Origin: Bacteroides propionicigenes
GTDB lineage: Bacteria > Bacteroidota > Bacteroidia > Bacteroidales > Bacteroidaceae
Direction: 5' to 3'
Assembly: GCF_018390535.1 (NCBI RefSeq)
Contig: NZ_JAHBBW010000005.1
Coordinates: forward strand, 248,001 to 312,000
Length of the DNA stretch: 64,000 bases
Below, one piece after another: positions 8,593-18,311 of this stretch (position 1 is the stretch's first letter; each line of letters opens with the position of its first letter). The position numbers and the translations under genes are program-made. Below the pieces are notes generated by a model. The model was not told where the DNA came from. It made no database searches and was given only the letters and a program-made list of their open reading frames with translations.

Positions 8593-9570
8593 TTATCTTA
8601 CTTTTTTCTTTTTATAATAAGGATATGTCAGCAGGATGAAGAAGAAGAATGCAAGTATAACGGCTACACCGGCTACATGATAGAGCAAGTACGCATCCGC
8701 CAATTTACAGGCTGTGGCAAGACCTGCAAAAATCCCTGTCTCCATAGCCAGATAGCATGTCGTATTGGCGGTCCCTCGCTGACAGTGATGCGACAGTTTC
8801 ACAAACATTCTTATAAATGCCCCTGTCAGAAACGCCAATATCGCCAAAGCTGAAAATGTAATGTAGTCCCCTATATATAATAAGGGTAATAACACGCCCG
8901 GCACAAAAGCTATTAATAACATATTCAATGCAGGGACCCATGCACGCGGCAAAAAGAAGCGGTCTAAACTGCATAGTTTCATACCGATAGGCGCACGGAA
9001 AGCGACATATACCCTCGAGGCAAAGTACATACTGAGAACTCCGGTAGCAACAGCCAAATAAACAACCGTACGAAGACCATAAAGGTCGTACAATACGATG
9101 CCGCTTCCCGCTCCTATCAGCATACCCAGCCTTGCAGACCACGCATATACCATATTCCCCGCACTGCGTCGCGCCGATGTCGTAATGTCAATAGCTACCG
9201 TAATACCTGCCGTCGTTGCCAATCCGAAACATGCTCCTTGCACCAATGCAAGCAGCAACAACTTTATATAATTATCTGCAAAAATATATCCGGGAATTGT
9301 CGCCAACAAGATAAGAGTAGAATAAAGCAATACGTTTTTCCGTTTATATTCATCACACAGATAGGCATGAAACGGACCTACTGCAAACATCGCCGCTACA
9401 AATACCAGAAACATACTCCCTACCTGAGGAACGGATATTCCCAGCTGCTCCGGCATTACGAACGATAGTACGGGAAAAAGCATATAGACGGATGTAAACA
9501 ACAACAAGTTTGCCGCACACATCCGCCAAAAGTTGAGTGTCATAAGTCCGTTAGTACTGTTCTTTCTCAT
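8593..9570 (-). CDS. Short MFS-type transporter
   Basis: The 325-residue protein has about ten hydrophobic segments and MFS landmarks: [29 protein letters not shown] (loop 2-3 motif A-like, with DEYKRK) near residues 53-81, and [14 protein letters not shown] near 112-125. Typical family members are about 390-400 residues with 12 helices, so the second half appears shortened around residues 215-260. The substrate is unknown. The start at 9570 overlaps the panB 3' end by 20 bp; an internal ATG at 9543 (MTLNFWRMC) would remove the overlap and is an equally good start. Translational coupling with panB is likely. Confidence 0.75.
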   Translation of the reverse strand: MRKNSTNGLMTLNFWRMCAANLLLFTSVYMLFPVLSFVMPEQLGISVPQVGSMFLVFVAAMFAVGPFHAYLCDEYKRKNVLLYSTLILLATIPGYIFADNYIKLLLLALVQGACFGLATTAGITVAIDITTSARRSAGNMVYAWSARLGMLIGAGSGIVLYDLYGLRTVVYLAVATGVLSMYFASRVYVAFRAPIGMKLCSLDRFFLPRAWVPALNMLLIAFVPGVLLPLLYIGDYITFSALAILAFLTGAFIRMFVKLSHHCQRGTANTTCYLAMETGIFAGLATACKLADAYLLYHVAGVAVILAFFFFILLTYPYYKKKKVR

Positions 9571-10372
9571 TCGGGAAATCTAAGTTCTTCACATCAGATA
9601 TATAATGGCTGATAGCATCCGTCATTATTGTATGAAGATCGGCGTAGCGACGCAGGAATCGAGGACGGAAACCATTGTTCATGCCCAACATATCCTGAAC
9701 TACCAGTACCTGACCGTCTACTCCTCCACCTGCACCGATACCGATGATAGGAATAGTCAATTCACTTGCCACACGCTCTGCCAACGCTGCAGGAATTTTT
9801 TCCAATACAATGGCAAAACACCCTGCCTCTTCCAGCAAATGGGCATCACGCACCAGTTTCTCCGCTTCCGCATCATCTTTGGCGCGTACGGTATAAGTTC
9901 CGTACTTATTGATAGACTGCGGCATCAGCCCAAGATGCCCCATGATAGGGATACCTGCGCTGAGAATACGCTTTACCGTACCGATAATTTCTTCTCCACC
10001 TTCCAGTTTCAGAGCATCGGCATGGCTCTCTTTCATAATACGGATAGCTGAAGCCAAACCTTCCATTTCATTTCCCTGATAGGAACCGAAAGGCATATCC
10101 ACTACCACCATTGCACGCTTTACACCACGAACAACGGACTTGGCATGGTAAATCATCTGGTCGAGAGTTATCGGAAGCGTAGTCACATTACCTGCCATTA
10201 CATTGGAAGCGGAATCGCCTACCAGAATAACGTCCATACCTGCGCCGTCTACAATCTGCGCCATGGTATAGTCATAAGAAGTCAACATTGATATTTTTTC
10301 GCCTCTTTGTTTCATCTCAACAAGACGATGCGTAGTCACTTTACGAGTATCGTCTGAAATATATCCAGCCAT
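9551..10372 (-). CDS. panB: 3-methyl-2-oxobutanoate hydroxymethyltransferase
   Basis: PanB adds a hydroxymethyl group from 5,10-methylenetetrahydrofolate to alpha-ketoisovalerate, giving ketopantoate for pantothenate and CoA. The 273-residue TIM-barrel protein has [14 protein letters not shown] (residues 29-42), the metal-binding [53 protein letters not shown] and [23 protein letters not shown]. All expected motifs are present and length is normal. A TACCTTTG box at 10437-10444 lies 65 bp upstream. Confidence 0.96.
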   Translation of the reverse strand: MAGYISDDTRKVTTHRLVEMKQRGEKISMLTSYDYTMAQIVDGAGMDVILVGDSASNVMAGNVTTLPITLDQMIYHAKSVVRGVKRAMVVVDMPFGSYQGNEMEGLASAIRIMKESHADALKLEGGEEIIGTVKRILSAGIPIMGHLGLMPQSINKYGTYTVRAKDDAEAEKLVRDAHLLEEAGCFAIVLEKIPAALAERVASELTIPIIGIGAGGGVDGQVLVVQDMLGMNNGFRPRFLRRYADLHTIMTDAISHYISDVKNLDFPNEKEQY

Positions 10373-10436
10373 AGTTATTTACAATTTTACAAATTACAAT
10401 TTACAATCTGCCATACAAAGTCTCCGCACGGCGGCG

Positions 10437-10444
10437 CAAAGGTA
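10437..10444 (-). promoter_or_regulatory. -7 box of the panB promoter
   Basis: Minus-strand TACCTTTG in the gap between the HAD gene stop and panB. No good -33 element is seen. Confidence 0.45.
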
Positions 10445-10457
10445 GCGCTTTTTCCCA

Positions 10458-11105
10458 TTACTTGTGCACTTGAAGCATTTTATCGTATGTAAAGCCCGTA
10501 AAATCATCCAATATGCAATGGCATAACGGAGCGATGGCCTCACGGGGATTTGTCGTAGCCAACCCTATGACTACAGCTTCGGATGCCATACCCGCTTTCA
10601 GTCCGTTAAAGGAATCCTCAAATACATATGTGGTGTCAGGAGTTGTACCAAACACTTCCATTCCGAGCAAGAAGCAATCAGGAGCCGGCTTTGAATGAGC
10701 AAACATTTCTGCCGTAAGAATCCTATCAAACATGGTTTTTACCTCAGGACGGGCACGATAGACAGCGGACATCTTTTGATCGTTGGAACTGGTGACAACT
10801 GCCATTTTAACTGCGTGACGTCGCAAGTCGGCAATGAAATCGAGTACCCCGGGAATATATTCGTATTTCATTTCTTGCTCAAAGCGATTGAGGGCAGCGG
10901 TTATTTCCTGCTGTTCTTCCACTTTTCCGGAAAAGAAGGTATCGTAGATATACACCAAGGTCTGACCTTTAACACGGCTTTCCAAATTTTCCATTCCTAA
11001 ATAATCTACACCTACCTTATGCCAGAAGATAGAATACTGCGTCTCGGTATCCATGATGACACCATCAAAATCAAAAAGGATGGCTGTTGTTTTTATTGTA
11101 TTCAT
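10458..11105 (-). CDS. HAD-superfamily hydrolase, beta-phosphoglucomutase-like
   Basis: Predicted cytosolic phosphatase or phosphomutase of 215 residues. Motif I is ILFDFDGVIMDTETQYSIFW (nucleophile and acid/base Asp pair), followed by a helical cap. Motif II is MAVVTSSND, motif III the Lys in AHSKPAPDCFLLGMEVFG, and motif IV VFEDSFNGLKAGMASEAVVIGL. The order fits subfamily IA (PGMB/phosphoglycolate phosphatase type). The sugar or nucleotide substrate cannot be assigned. The start is the second ATG (MNTIKTT); an ATG two codons upstream is also possible. Confidence 0.87.
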   Translation of the reverse strand: MNTIKTTAILFDFDGVIMDTETQYSIFWHKVGVDYLGMENLESRVKGQTLVYIYDTFFSGKVEEQQEITAALNRFEQEMKYEYIPGVLDFIADLRRHAVKMAVVTSSNDQKMSAVYRARPEVKTMFDRILTAEMFAHSKPAPDCFLLGMEVFGTTPDTTYVFEDSFNGLKAGMASEAVVIGLATTNPREAIAPLCHCILDDFTGFTYDKMLQVHK

Positions 11106-11144
11106 AAACAATGTTTTTTGACTAAGTACATCATCCTAATTCTC

Positions 11145-11261
11145 TTATGCTATCTGTCATTCAGAGCGTAGCGAAGAATCTACTCTCTTGAGATATACGC
11201 AGGGAAGAGATTCTTCGCTACGCTCTGAATGACAGATAGCATAAACTAATTATGCACATTT
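11145..11261. repeat. Palindromic repeat element, copy 1
   Basis: Positions 11145-11181 and 11208-11244 are perfect 37-bp reverse complements with a 26-nt spacer. The 21 bp that follow (11241-11261) are identical, in reverse complement, to 57999-58019 beside the second copy, so the unit extends beyond the hairpin. The core (GTCATTCAGAGCG and GAAGAATCT) recurs inside carB. It has no coding capacity and behaves like a REP or MITE family. It lies between the HAD gene start and the MATE promoter. Confidence 0.85.
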
Positions 11262-11336
11262 ACTTAAGAGAACATACTTACATTAATAAATCGGGAGCAA
11301 AGTTCTGAATAATCATCGAACTGAGCAAATATTTCT

Positions 11337-11344
11337 TATCTTTG
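11337..11344 (+). promoter_or_regulatory. -7 box of the MATE exporter promoter
   Basis: TATCTTTG, 25 bp before the ATG of the MATE gene. No clear -33 element. Confidence 0.5.
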
Positions 11345-11369
11345 CATTTGCTTAATTGACGTATATCAA

Positions 11370-12716
11370 ATGAATAATCCGCATATTTTAGGAACCGAAA
11401 GAATCGGCAAGCTTCTTGTACAATATTCTATCCCTGCCATTATAGGTATGACAATAACTTCGTTGTACAACATCATCGACAGTATTTTTATCGGTCATGG
11501 TGTGGGTGCTATGGGTATTGCCGGACTTGCCATTACTTTTCCATTGATGAACCTTGTAGTTGCTTTCTGTACGCTGGTTTCAGCGGGCGGCTCCGCTATT
11601 TCATCCATACGGTTGGGGCAAAAAGATGTTGACGGGGCAACGGATGTATTGAACCACACTCTGGCTTTATGCCTTCTCAACGCATTTCTGTTCGGTGGCA
11701 TCTCCTTTATTTTTTTGGATGAAATCTTACGTTTTTTCGGAGCCAGCAACGAAACTCTGCCTTATGCACGCGACTTTATGCAAGTGATTTTACTGGGTAC
11801 CCCCGTTACCTATACAATGATTGGACTGAATAACGTAATGCGTGCCACCGGTTATCCCAAGAAAGCAATGCTGACTTCCATGGTTACAGTGGTCTGCAAC
11901 ATCATACTGGCTCCCATCTTTATATTCCACTTAGACTGGGGTATTCGCGGTGCGGCAACAGCAACAGTCATCTCACAATTCATCGGTATGGTATGGGTAG
12001 TAAGCCATTTCCTGCAAAAAGCAAGCATCGTTCAATTGCAACCCGGATTCTGGAAAATGAAAAAACGTATCATCAGCAGTATATTCTCCATAGGAATGTC
12101 ACCTTTCCTTATGAATGTTACTGCATGCGTCATTGTGATTATAGTGAACAACAGTCTCCAACATTACGGTGGTGATATGGCTATCGGCGCTTACGGCATC
12201 ATGAACCGGCTACTGGTGCTGTATGTAATGATTGTATTAGGTCTGACTATGGGTATGCAACCTATTGTCGGCTATAATTTCGGTGCACAAAAATACGATC
12301 GTGTAAAGGCGGCGTTACGCCTAAGCATTATTGCGGGCGTCTGCATCACCAGTACGGGTTTTATCATCTGCGAACTGTTTCCACATGCCGTATCGTCTAT
12401 CTTTACGAGTGACGGGCAACTGATTGATATGGCCTCCAGAGGGGTACGTATCGGTATAGCTATGTTCCCGTTGGTAGGTGCGCAAATTGTTATCGGTAAC
12501 TTTTTCCAAAGTATCGGTAAAGCGAAGATTAGCATATTCCTGTCTCTTACCCGGCAGTTATTATACCTACTGCCGGGCTTGATTATCCTCCCCCGTTATA
12601 TGGGTTTGGACGGGATTTGGGCATGTATGCCTGTATCTGATTTCTTCGCATTTGTTACAGCTGTCATTGCGCTGTGGATGTACGTAAAGAACTACAAATA
12701 TTTTATTCGCTCTTGA
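11370..12716 (+). CDS. MATE family multidrug efflux transporter
   Basis: The 448-residue inner-membrane protein has 12 predicted helices in two homologous halves. It has GKLLVQYSIPAIIGMTITSLYNIIDSIFIGHGVGAMGIAGLAITFPL at the N-terminus and QPIVGYNFGAQKYDRVKAALR near residue 300. These are typical MATE features of Na+- or H+-coupled drug exporters. The substrate is unknown. Its last 14 bp overlap, tail to tail, the end of the ABC permease gene on the other strand. Confidence 0.92.
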   Translation: MNNPHILGTERIGKLLVQYSIPAIIGMTITSLYNIIDSIFIGHGVGAMGIAGLAITFPLMNLVVAFCTLVSAGGSAISSIRLGQKDVDGATDVLNHTLALCLLNAFLFGGISFIFLDEILRFFGASNETLPYARDFMQVILLGTPVTYTMIGLNNVMRATGYPKKAMLTSMVTVVCNIILAPIFIFHLDWGIRGAATATVISQFIGMVWVVSHFLQKASIVQLQPGFWKMKKRIISSIFSIGMSPFLMNVTACVIVIIVNNSLQHYGGDMAIGAYGIMNRLLVLYVMIVLGLTMGMQPIVGYNFGAQKYDRVKAALRLSIIAGVCITSTGFIICELFPHAVSSIFTSDGQLIDMASRGVRIGIAMFPLVGAQIVIGNFFQSIGKAKISIFLSLTRQLLYLLPGLIILPRYMGLDGIWACMPVSDFFAFVTAVIALWMYVKNYKYFIRS

Positions 12717-15024
12717 TACTGTTGACCGGATTCTCATTGGCAATCCGCCATGCCTTAACCACCACTACCAGCACAATAAGCACTAACAATATCACTCCTA
12801 CCCCGATGAACCAGCCGGGAGAAAGTAACGTCCCATCCGGAAACTGCTCCATCCATATGCCGGAGACATACCATGAGAAAGCAATGCCTATCAGCACTGC
12901 CCCCACAGCCACCTTCAGGATACCGGCAGAAAGCAAAAGCAATATGGAATAAACCTCAGCACCGTTCACCTTACGAATGGCTATTTCTTTGCTGCGACGC
13001 TGTGTCTCGTCGCTGACATAACCTATCAGCCCCATCAAGACGATAAGCAATATACAGCCCGAAATCACCGTCACAATGTTGCGAAAGCGGGACACACTTT
13101 CATTTTGCCATTCACGTATCTCTTGATAAGTGGAGAACTCCAACAATTTGTTCGGATAAGCTTCCTTAACAAAGGCGTTCAGCTTTCTCAAATTCTCTTC
13201 CTCCGGTTCTTTCAGGCGTACATTGAAAGTGCGGTTACGGTCGTTCAGAATGAAGGCCGTACAAGTCTGCTCGTTGAAGAAACCCATATTGCGCACATCA
13301 TCCACCACACCCACAATCGTGGGGGACTCCTGCAATCCTGCCCATGAAGGTTTTATCGGCAGCTTCCGTCCTATCACGTTATCCTGCCATTTCATAGTCC
13401 GTACCGTCTCCTTGCCTACCACGGCTTCGCCGACATGCTGTGGAAATACGCCTTCCAATAGCTTCAATCCTGTTACTTTCGGGAAGTCCTTATCTATAAG
13501 CATGAAGTGTAGCGGACACAGAAAGTTGCCTTGCGCATCGGTCAGACGGTTTGTACTGTAATGCTGCAACAGCATTTTGCTGCTGCATGCTACCGCTTCC
13601 ACGTAAGGTTGGCGCCTAATGGCATCAGATATTCCCTCATTTTCCTCTATCGCTCCATTGACAGAGCCTACTGCCAGCCGTTCGGTTTGAAAGCCGACAC
13701 GACTGCTCACCACTTCCCGGTATTGCCATACCGTAGTGAGTAACACCCCCAAGATAAAAGCCACTCCCATGAACTGCACAAAGAGCAGTCCACGTTTCCA
13801 CGAGCGTTTACCCTCCGTATAGCGGCGAAACACCTGTGTCACGGGAATGCGTGCATACATGCGCCCCGGTAATACTCCCGCCACTACAAAGAGCAGCAGT
13901 ACCGTCAGTAGCGGCACATAGAGATTGCTCCATGTAAACAAATCTGCCAACCGTGTACCCAACATCCCTTCGATACGTTCTCCAAGAAAATACATCAATA
14001 GCAGGCATGCTACCGTGGACACGAGTACCAATATTCCCGTCTCCCACAAAAACAAGCCTAGTATATGCCCCTCACCGGCTCCACTGCACTTATGCACGCC
14101 CACCATTTTAGCCCGCCGGCTCATAGAGGCAATTGCCGCCAGCACATAGTTCATAACCGACACAAAGAAGATAGAAAAACCCAGCCCCCCCATAATGAGC
14201 AACTTGCGTTGCGTATCGGGTCGGCTCCGGTAAATCTCACGTATCGGTATCACGCTATACTCCGTCACTACGGATTCTCCCAAATGGGGGTCGGTGTATT
14301 GCTCCACTGCCTTTTGCACACGTCGGTTCATGACATCCACATCACTTGACTGTTTCAACCGGAAAAGAATATGATAAATATTGTTCGTTCCCCATGTGCC
14401 CACCCCATATCCCCAATCCAATACGGCGCTGGAAAGCAGAATTTCGTGGGGAAAGTTAGTATTGCGTGGCACTTCCCTATAAACACCCCGAATGGTGACA
14501 TTGAACATCTTCTCTACGGAAAGTTCCTTTCCTATGGGATTCTCATCACCAAAGATGCGACGTGCCATACTTCGTGAGATAAAAGCATTCTGCATCAGGG
14601 CAAGGTCATTGGGATTACCCTCCAGCACCTCCATACCGGTGGTACGGAAATAGAGCGTATCTACACACAACATAGGCGTGTCTTCCAGTTTCTTGTCATC
14701 TTTGTAGAAGGTGGCCTGAAAGAAGGTGGAAGTCAGGCTGGCACATTCCACCTGTTCGGGCATTGCCTCCCACAAGTCGGCAGCCGCAGGACGATAAGTA
14801 CCGTAATTATACCCTTTCTCCGGGATTCCGTCTTTGGTATTGCGCATCCGAAGCATCACCAACCGCTCCGGATCTTGGTAGAAATCCTCATAACTAAACT
14901 CATAAGCAATCTGTGAGAACAGCAGAATGCCCATAAACAAGCCCAGTGTCAGAGATACCGTCTTTACCACATTGCTACTCCGCCCGCGCAGCAACGTTTG
15001 TACCGTATAATACAATTGCCTCAT
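12703..15024 (-). CDS. MacB/FtsX-type ABC transporter permease (second)
   Basis: The 773-residue protein begins MRQLYYTVQTLLRGRSSNVVKTVSLTLGLFMGILLF, with one N-terminal helix, then a periplasmic MacB_PCD-like domain. Three helices (about residues 285-400) follow, then a second helix plus periplasmic domain and a final FtsX trio (about 665-765). Such mechanotransmission permeases work with a LolD/MacB ATPase, moving substrates within the periplasm rather than across the inner membrane. It is last in the operon, 3 bp after the ATPase gene, and about as long as the first permease, with the same C-terminal AWRIANENPVNSIKSE-like ending. The substrate is unknown. Confidence 0.87.
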   Translation of the reverse strand: MRQLYYTVQTLLRGRSSNVVKTVSLTLGLFMGILLFSQIAYEFSYEDFYQDPERLVMLRMRNTKDGIPEKGYNYGTYRPAAADLWEAMPEQVECASLTSTFFQATFYKDDKKLEDTPMLCVDTLYFRTTGMEVLEGNPNDLALMQNAFISRSMARRIFGDENPIGKELSVEKMFNVTIRGVYREVPRNTNFPHEILLSSAVLDWGYGVGTWGTNNIYHILFRLKQSSDVDVMNRRVQKAVEQYTDPHLGESVVTEYSVIPIREIYRSRPDTQRKLLIMGGLGFSIFFVSVMNYVLAAIASMSRRAKMVGVHKCSGAGEGHILGLFLWETGILVLVSTVACLLLMYFLGERIEGMLGTRLADLFTWSNLYVPLLTVLLLFVVAGVLPGRMYARIPVTQVFRRYTEGKRSWKRGLLFVQFMGVAFILGVLLTTVWQYREVVSSRVGFQTERLAVGSVNGAIEENEGISDAIRRQPYVEAVACSSKMLLQHYSTNRLTDAQGNFLCPLHFMLIDKDFPKVTGLKLLEGVFPQHVGEAVVGKETVRTMKWQDNVIGRKLPIKPSWAGLQESPTIVGVVDDVRNMGFFNEQTCTAFILNDRNRTFNVRLKEPEEENLRKLNAFVKEAYPNKLLEFSTYQEIREWQNESVSRFRNIVTVISGCILLIVLMGLIGYVSDETQRRSKEIAIRKVNGAEVYSILLLLSAGILKVAVGAVLIGIAFSWYVSGIWMEQFPDGTLLSPGWFIGVGVILLVLIVLVVVVKAWRIANENPVNSIKSE

Positions 15025-15027
15025 GGC

Positions 15028-15714
15028 TTACACCCCCATATTTGTATTCACGCTCGCCACTACGCTACCGTCGAACAGATGCACCGTACGATGCGCAAAT
15101 GAGGCATCATGTTGGGAGTGTGTCACCATGATAATGGTAGTGCCTTCCTTGTTCAACTCCGTCAGCAAGCTCATTACCTCTGCTCCGTTTTTGGAGTCCA
15201 GATTACCGGTAGGTTCATCGGCAAGAATCAGTTTAGGATTCGTTACCACAGCACGGGCAATGGCTACACGTTGTTGCTGACCGCCTGAAAGCTGTTGTGG
15301 AAAATGCTTGGCACGGTGGCTGATATTCATCCGTTTCAGAATATCATCTACCATACGCTTGCGTTCGCCGGCTTTTACTCCCAAATAGGTAAGAGGAAGC
15401 TCTACATTCTCATAAACATTCAGTTCATCTATCAGATTGAAACTTTGAAATACAAATCCCAGTTTGCCTTTGCGTACACGGGTACGTTCTTTCTCTTTCA
15501 AATCCGCCACTTCCTGTCCGAGTAGCTTATAACTGCCTTCCGTAGGATTATCCAACAGACCGAGTATATTTAATAAGGTAGACTTCCCGCAACCGGACGG
15601 TCCCATAATGGCTACAAACTCACCTTCTTTTACTTCGAGGTTTACATGATTCAATGCTACCGTCTCTACTTCCGAGGTACGGAATACTTTGCTGATGTTA
15701 TTAATTTCAATCAT
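15028..15714 (-). CDS. MacB/LolD-type ABC transporter ATP-binding protein
   Basis: The 228-residue ATPase has Walker A GPSGCGKST (near 38-46), Q-loop VFQSFNLIDEL, signature LSGGQQQRVAIARA and Walker B LILADEPTGNLDS with H-loop VTHSQH. This arrangement and length are those of the MacB/LolD/FtsE subfamily (3.A.1.122-125). It sits between two FtsX-type permeases and probably powers both as a heteromeric complex. Confidence 0.93.
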   Translation of the reverse strand: MIEINNISKVFRTSEVETVALNHVNLEVKEGEFVAIMGPSGCGKSTLLNILGLLDNPTEGSYKLLGQEVADLKEKERTRVRKGKLGFVFQSFNLIDELNVYENVELPLTYLGVKAGERKRMVDDILKRMNISHRAKHFPQQLSGGQQQRVAIARAVVTNPKLILADEPTGNLDSKNGAEVMSLLTELNKEGTTIIMVTHSQHDASFAHRTVHLFDGSVVASVNTNMGV

Positions 15715-15741
15715 AATTTTCGTTTTTCTATGTATTGTTTT

Positions 15742-18054
15742 TTATTCACTCTTAATACTGTTCACCGGATTTTCGTTTGCTATCCGCCAAGATTTCCAAA
15801 GGACGCAACTTACGATTACTGCCAAGTTAGCAACCACCACCAATACGTACACTATCCAACTGAGAGGAATCTGCTCGGCAAACTGTTCCATCCAAATACC
15901 ATTGACATACCATGCTGCGATACTTCCGATAAGAACAGCCGGCAATGCCACAACAAGCACATCTTTAGACAACAGTTCCAAAACAGAAGAGGCTTCCGCA
16001 CCGTTAACTTTACGGATTGCAATTTCTTTGCTGCGACGGCGCACTTCATCAGCGGTATACCCTATCAAACCCATCAACATGACGAAGAACATCGTTATGG
16101 CTGCCATTAACGTGGCGTTACGGAATACACGGACAGAGTTGTATGCGTTGGCAACATTCTTCTCGTAACCTCTGAAATCAATCGTCCGGTCATGAAATGC
16201 CTGTGCCACATCTTTGTTCAACTGTCGCAGATTAGTTTCAAAAGGAGCTTTCAGACGAAGATGTATCGTACCGTAAAAGTTTTTATCCCCCTTAGCTATA
16301 AACGGCATTTTCGGAGTAGTAAAAGATTCTATCTGAAAATCATTCAAGACCCCGGAAATTTTATATCGCCTTCCATCAATATTTATCATGCGTCCCACTA
16401 CATCTTCCCCCCAACGCATCATCTCCGCAAAGGTTTCATTGACAATCACTTCATCTTTATCACGCGCCATACGCCCCGCTTTAAAAGTCATTCCCATTAG
16501 AGACGGATAATCCTCACGCATATAATAACAGGCACGTGAAGAAAAGAGCGCTTGTCCGCCCTCGTCTTTAATCATCGAACCGCTATAACCGAAAATAGGC
16601 GTATTGTTGGCACTGGACACTGCTTCCACATAAGGCAACCCTTTGAAAAAGTGATAAGCGGCATCACGTGCTTCTTCCGTGTCCCAATAAGCATCTCCTA
16701 TTGCCATGCGCTGAGGATCGTAGCCCATATCCTTGTTGAGCACATACTGGTATTGCGCCATCACTACACACATCAGTCCGCATATGAATGCCACACCGGC
16801 AAACTGAATGAAGAGCAACGGACGCTTCCAACCTTTCTTACCCTCTGTATAACGGCGGAATACCTGCGACACGGGAATACGGGCAAACAACCGACCCGGC
16901 AACACTCCGCCCACTATAAACAGTACGGTTATCACCGACAATGGTACCCAAATACGAGCCGGCGCCAACAGTAAAGAGAGTTTTGCAACAGCCGTATCCT
17001 CAAAGAAATCACGAAAATTCAAGAGAACCAGAGCCATCAACAGTAATGCCGCTGCAATGATTAAGCCCGTTTCCAATAAAAACATCCCAAATATCTTGCC
17101 ACCGCTCGCGCCATTACACTTATGTACACCTATTGCTTTGGCACGATAAGTTAACGAAGAAATGGAAATCAGCACATAGTTCAATGCGGCGATAAAAAGA
17201 ATGGCAAGACCTAAAATACTCATTATGTTGCGCATCCGCATCACATCTTCACGATTACGATATGTATCGCGAATAGGTTGCACAAATGCAGAATAACCGA
17301 ATTCTTTCTTATCCACTGCAGGACGATACTTGTCTATCATGGCATCAATGCGTGTATTTATCACCGACTTGTCTGCTCCCGGACGGAAACGGATATATTC
17401 AGGAAAGCTGTCACCGCCACTCCACGAGTAATTACCTATTTTACGACTCCATATAGTAGGCATTGAAATAACGGCATCATGATGCCGAGTAACATTTTCC
17501 GGTAATGCCTCGTAAGTTCCTTTCACGGTAAGGTCGTACTGATGATCATAACTGATAACTTTCCCTATGGGATTTTCTCCGCCAAACATCTTTTGGGCAA
17601 GACGGTCGCTTAAAAAAACAATATCCGGTTGCTGGAGGTCATTCACCGGTTTTCCACTAAGGACTTCAATACCCATTGTCTGGAAATAAAGCGAATCGGC
17701 AACTATCTTTTCTTCATCAAAACGAACATTTCCATTATACAGCGGAGCATTCATCCAATGGCAAGTACTCGTAGCAGCCTCTACTTGTTCGGGAAAGTTC
17801 TCTAATATGGCACCTGCCACCGGACCGCTATTCTGTTCCTGTGGCGGATATTTCTCACCTTTGACGGTAAACACAGACCAAATTTGGTAAAGATTGTCAT
17901 AGTCTTTGTAACAGGTATCAAAGCTCTGTTCGTATGCTACGCGGGAGAACAACAGGATACTCATCGTCAAGCTTAATCCTAAAGAGATTATCTTGATGAT
18001 ATTCGATCCACGTCCCCGAAGCAAGGTTTGAATGACATAATAGATTTGTTTCAT
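15742..18054 (-). CDS. MacB/FtsX-type ABC transporter permease (first)
   Basis: The 770-residue permease is a paralogue of the second permease in the operon: MKQIYYVIQTLLRGRGSNIIKIISLGLSL at the start, two MacB_PCD-like periplasmic domains and two FtsX blocks, ending NENPVNSIKSE. It opens the operon. Upstream lie a sigma54-like promoter (18092-18108) and two dyads (18163-18201), suggesting that the response regulator at 20028 activates it. The family role is envelope stress or export of peptides and lipids; the specific cargo is not apparent. Confidence 0.88.
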   Translation of the reverse strand: MKQIYYVIQTLLRGRGSNIIKIISLGLSLTMSILLFSRVAYEQSFDTCYKDYDNLYQIWSVFTVKGEKYPPQEQNSGPVAGAILENFPEQVEAATSTCHWMNAPLYNGNVRFDEEKIVADSLYFQTMGIEVLSGKPVNDLQQPDIVFLSDRLAQKMFGGENPIGKVISYDHQYDLTVKGTYEALPENVTRHHDAVISMPTIWSRKIGNYSWSGGDSFPEYIRFRPGADKSVINTRIDAMIDKYRPAVDKKEFGYSAFVQPIRDTYRNREDVMRMRNIMSILGLAILFIAALNYVLISISSLTYRAKAIGVHKCNGASGGKIFGMFLLETGLIIAAALLLMALVLLNFRDFFEDTAVAKLSLLLAPARIWVPLSVITVLFIVGGVLPGRLFARIPVSQVFRRYTEGKKGWKRPLLFIQFAGVAFICGLMCVVMAQYQYVLNKDMGYDPQRMAIGDAYWDTEEARDAAYHFFKGLPYVEAVSSANNTPIFGYSGSMIKDEGGQALFSSRACYYMREDYPSLMGMTFKAGRMARDKDEVIVNETFAEMMRWGEDVVGRMINIDGRRYKISGVLNDFQIESFTTPKMPFIAKGDKNFYGTIHLRLKAPFETNLRQLNKDVAQAFHDRTIDFRGYEKNVANAYNSVRVFRNATLMAAITMFFVMLMGLIGYTADEVRRRSKEIAIRKVNGAEASSVLELLSKDVLVVALPAVLIGSIAAWYVNGIWMEQFAEQIPLSWIVYVLVVVANLAVIVSCVLWKSWRIANENPVNSIKSE

Positions 18055-18091
18055 ACTATATTTATATTGCTATGTTTTCCTGCTTGAATAA

Positions 18092-18108
18092 TGCAGAAAG
18101 CGTGCCAA
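18092..18108 (-). promoter_or_regulatory. Sigma54 (RpoN) -24/-12 promoter of the ABC operon
   Basis: On the minus strand TTGGCACGCTTTCTGCA matches the RpoN consensus YTGGCACGNNNNTTGCW with one mismatch (CTGC for TTGC). It lies 37 bp before the ATG of the first permease. No TAnnTTTG box is needed or seen there. Together with the nearby sigma54-activator gene this is a good candidate, though not proven. Confidence 0.72.
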
Positions 18109-18162
18109 AAACAATATACCACTGGCTATCAACAAATAGCAAACAAGTAATAACTGTACTCA

Positions 18163-18201
18163 TGTCTAATTTTTAGACACTGCCTGTCCAAGAATTAGAC
18201 A
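18163..18201. promoter_or_regulatory. Two 17-bp dyads, likely activator sites
   Basis: 18163-18179 is a perfect dyad (TGTCTAA, 3 nt, TTAGACA). 18185-18201 (TGTCCAA, 3 nt, TTAGACA) is its near copy. Centres are 22 bp apart, so both face the same side of the helix, and they sit about 55-95 bp upstream of the sigma54-like promoter, where NtrC-type enhancer sites lie. They could equally belong to the 22-bp-period repeat class described elsewhere in the window. Confidence 0.65.
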
Positions 18202-18270
18202 CCTCCCCAATTATGAACTATAGAACAGAAAAACGGAAAATAGGATAAGTTTTCTATCAAACGAAAACTC

Positions 18271-18278
18271 TAACTTTG
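18271..18278 (+). promoter_or_regulatory. -7 box of the phosphoesterase gene
   Basis: TAACTTTG fits the consensus and overlaps an upstream in-frame ATG (18276), which makes the ATG at 18312 the start. Confidence 0.5.
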
Positions 18279-18311
18279 CCGAAAGTTTTCATTGCATATA
18301 ATCCCATAAAT

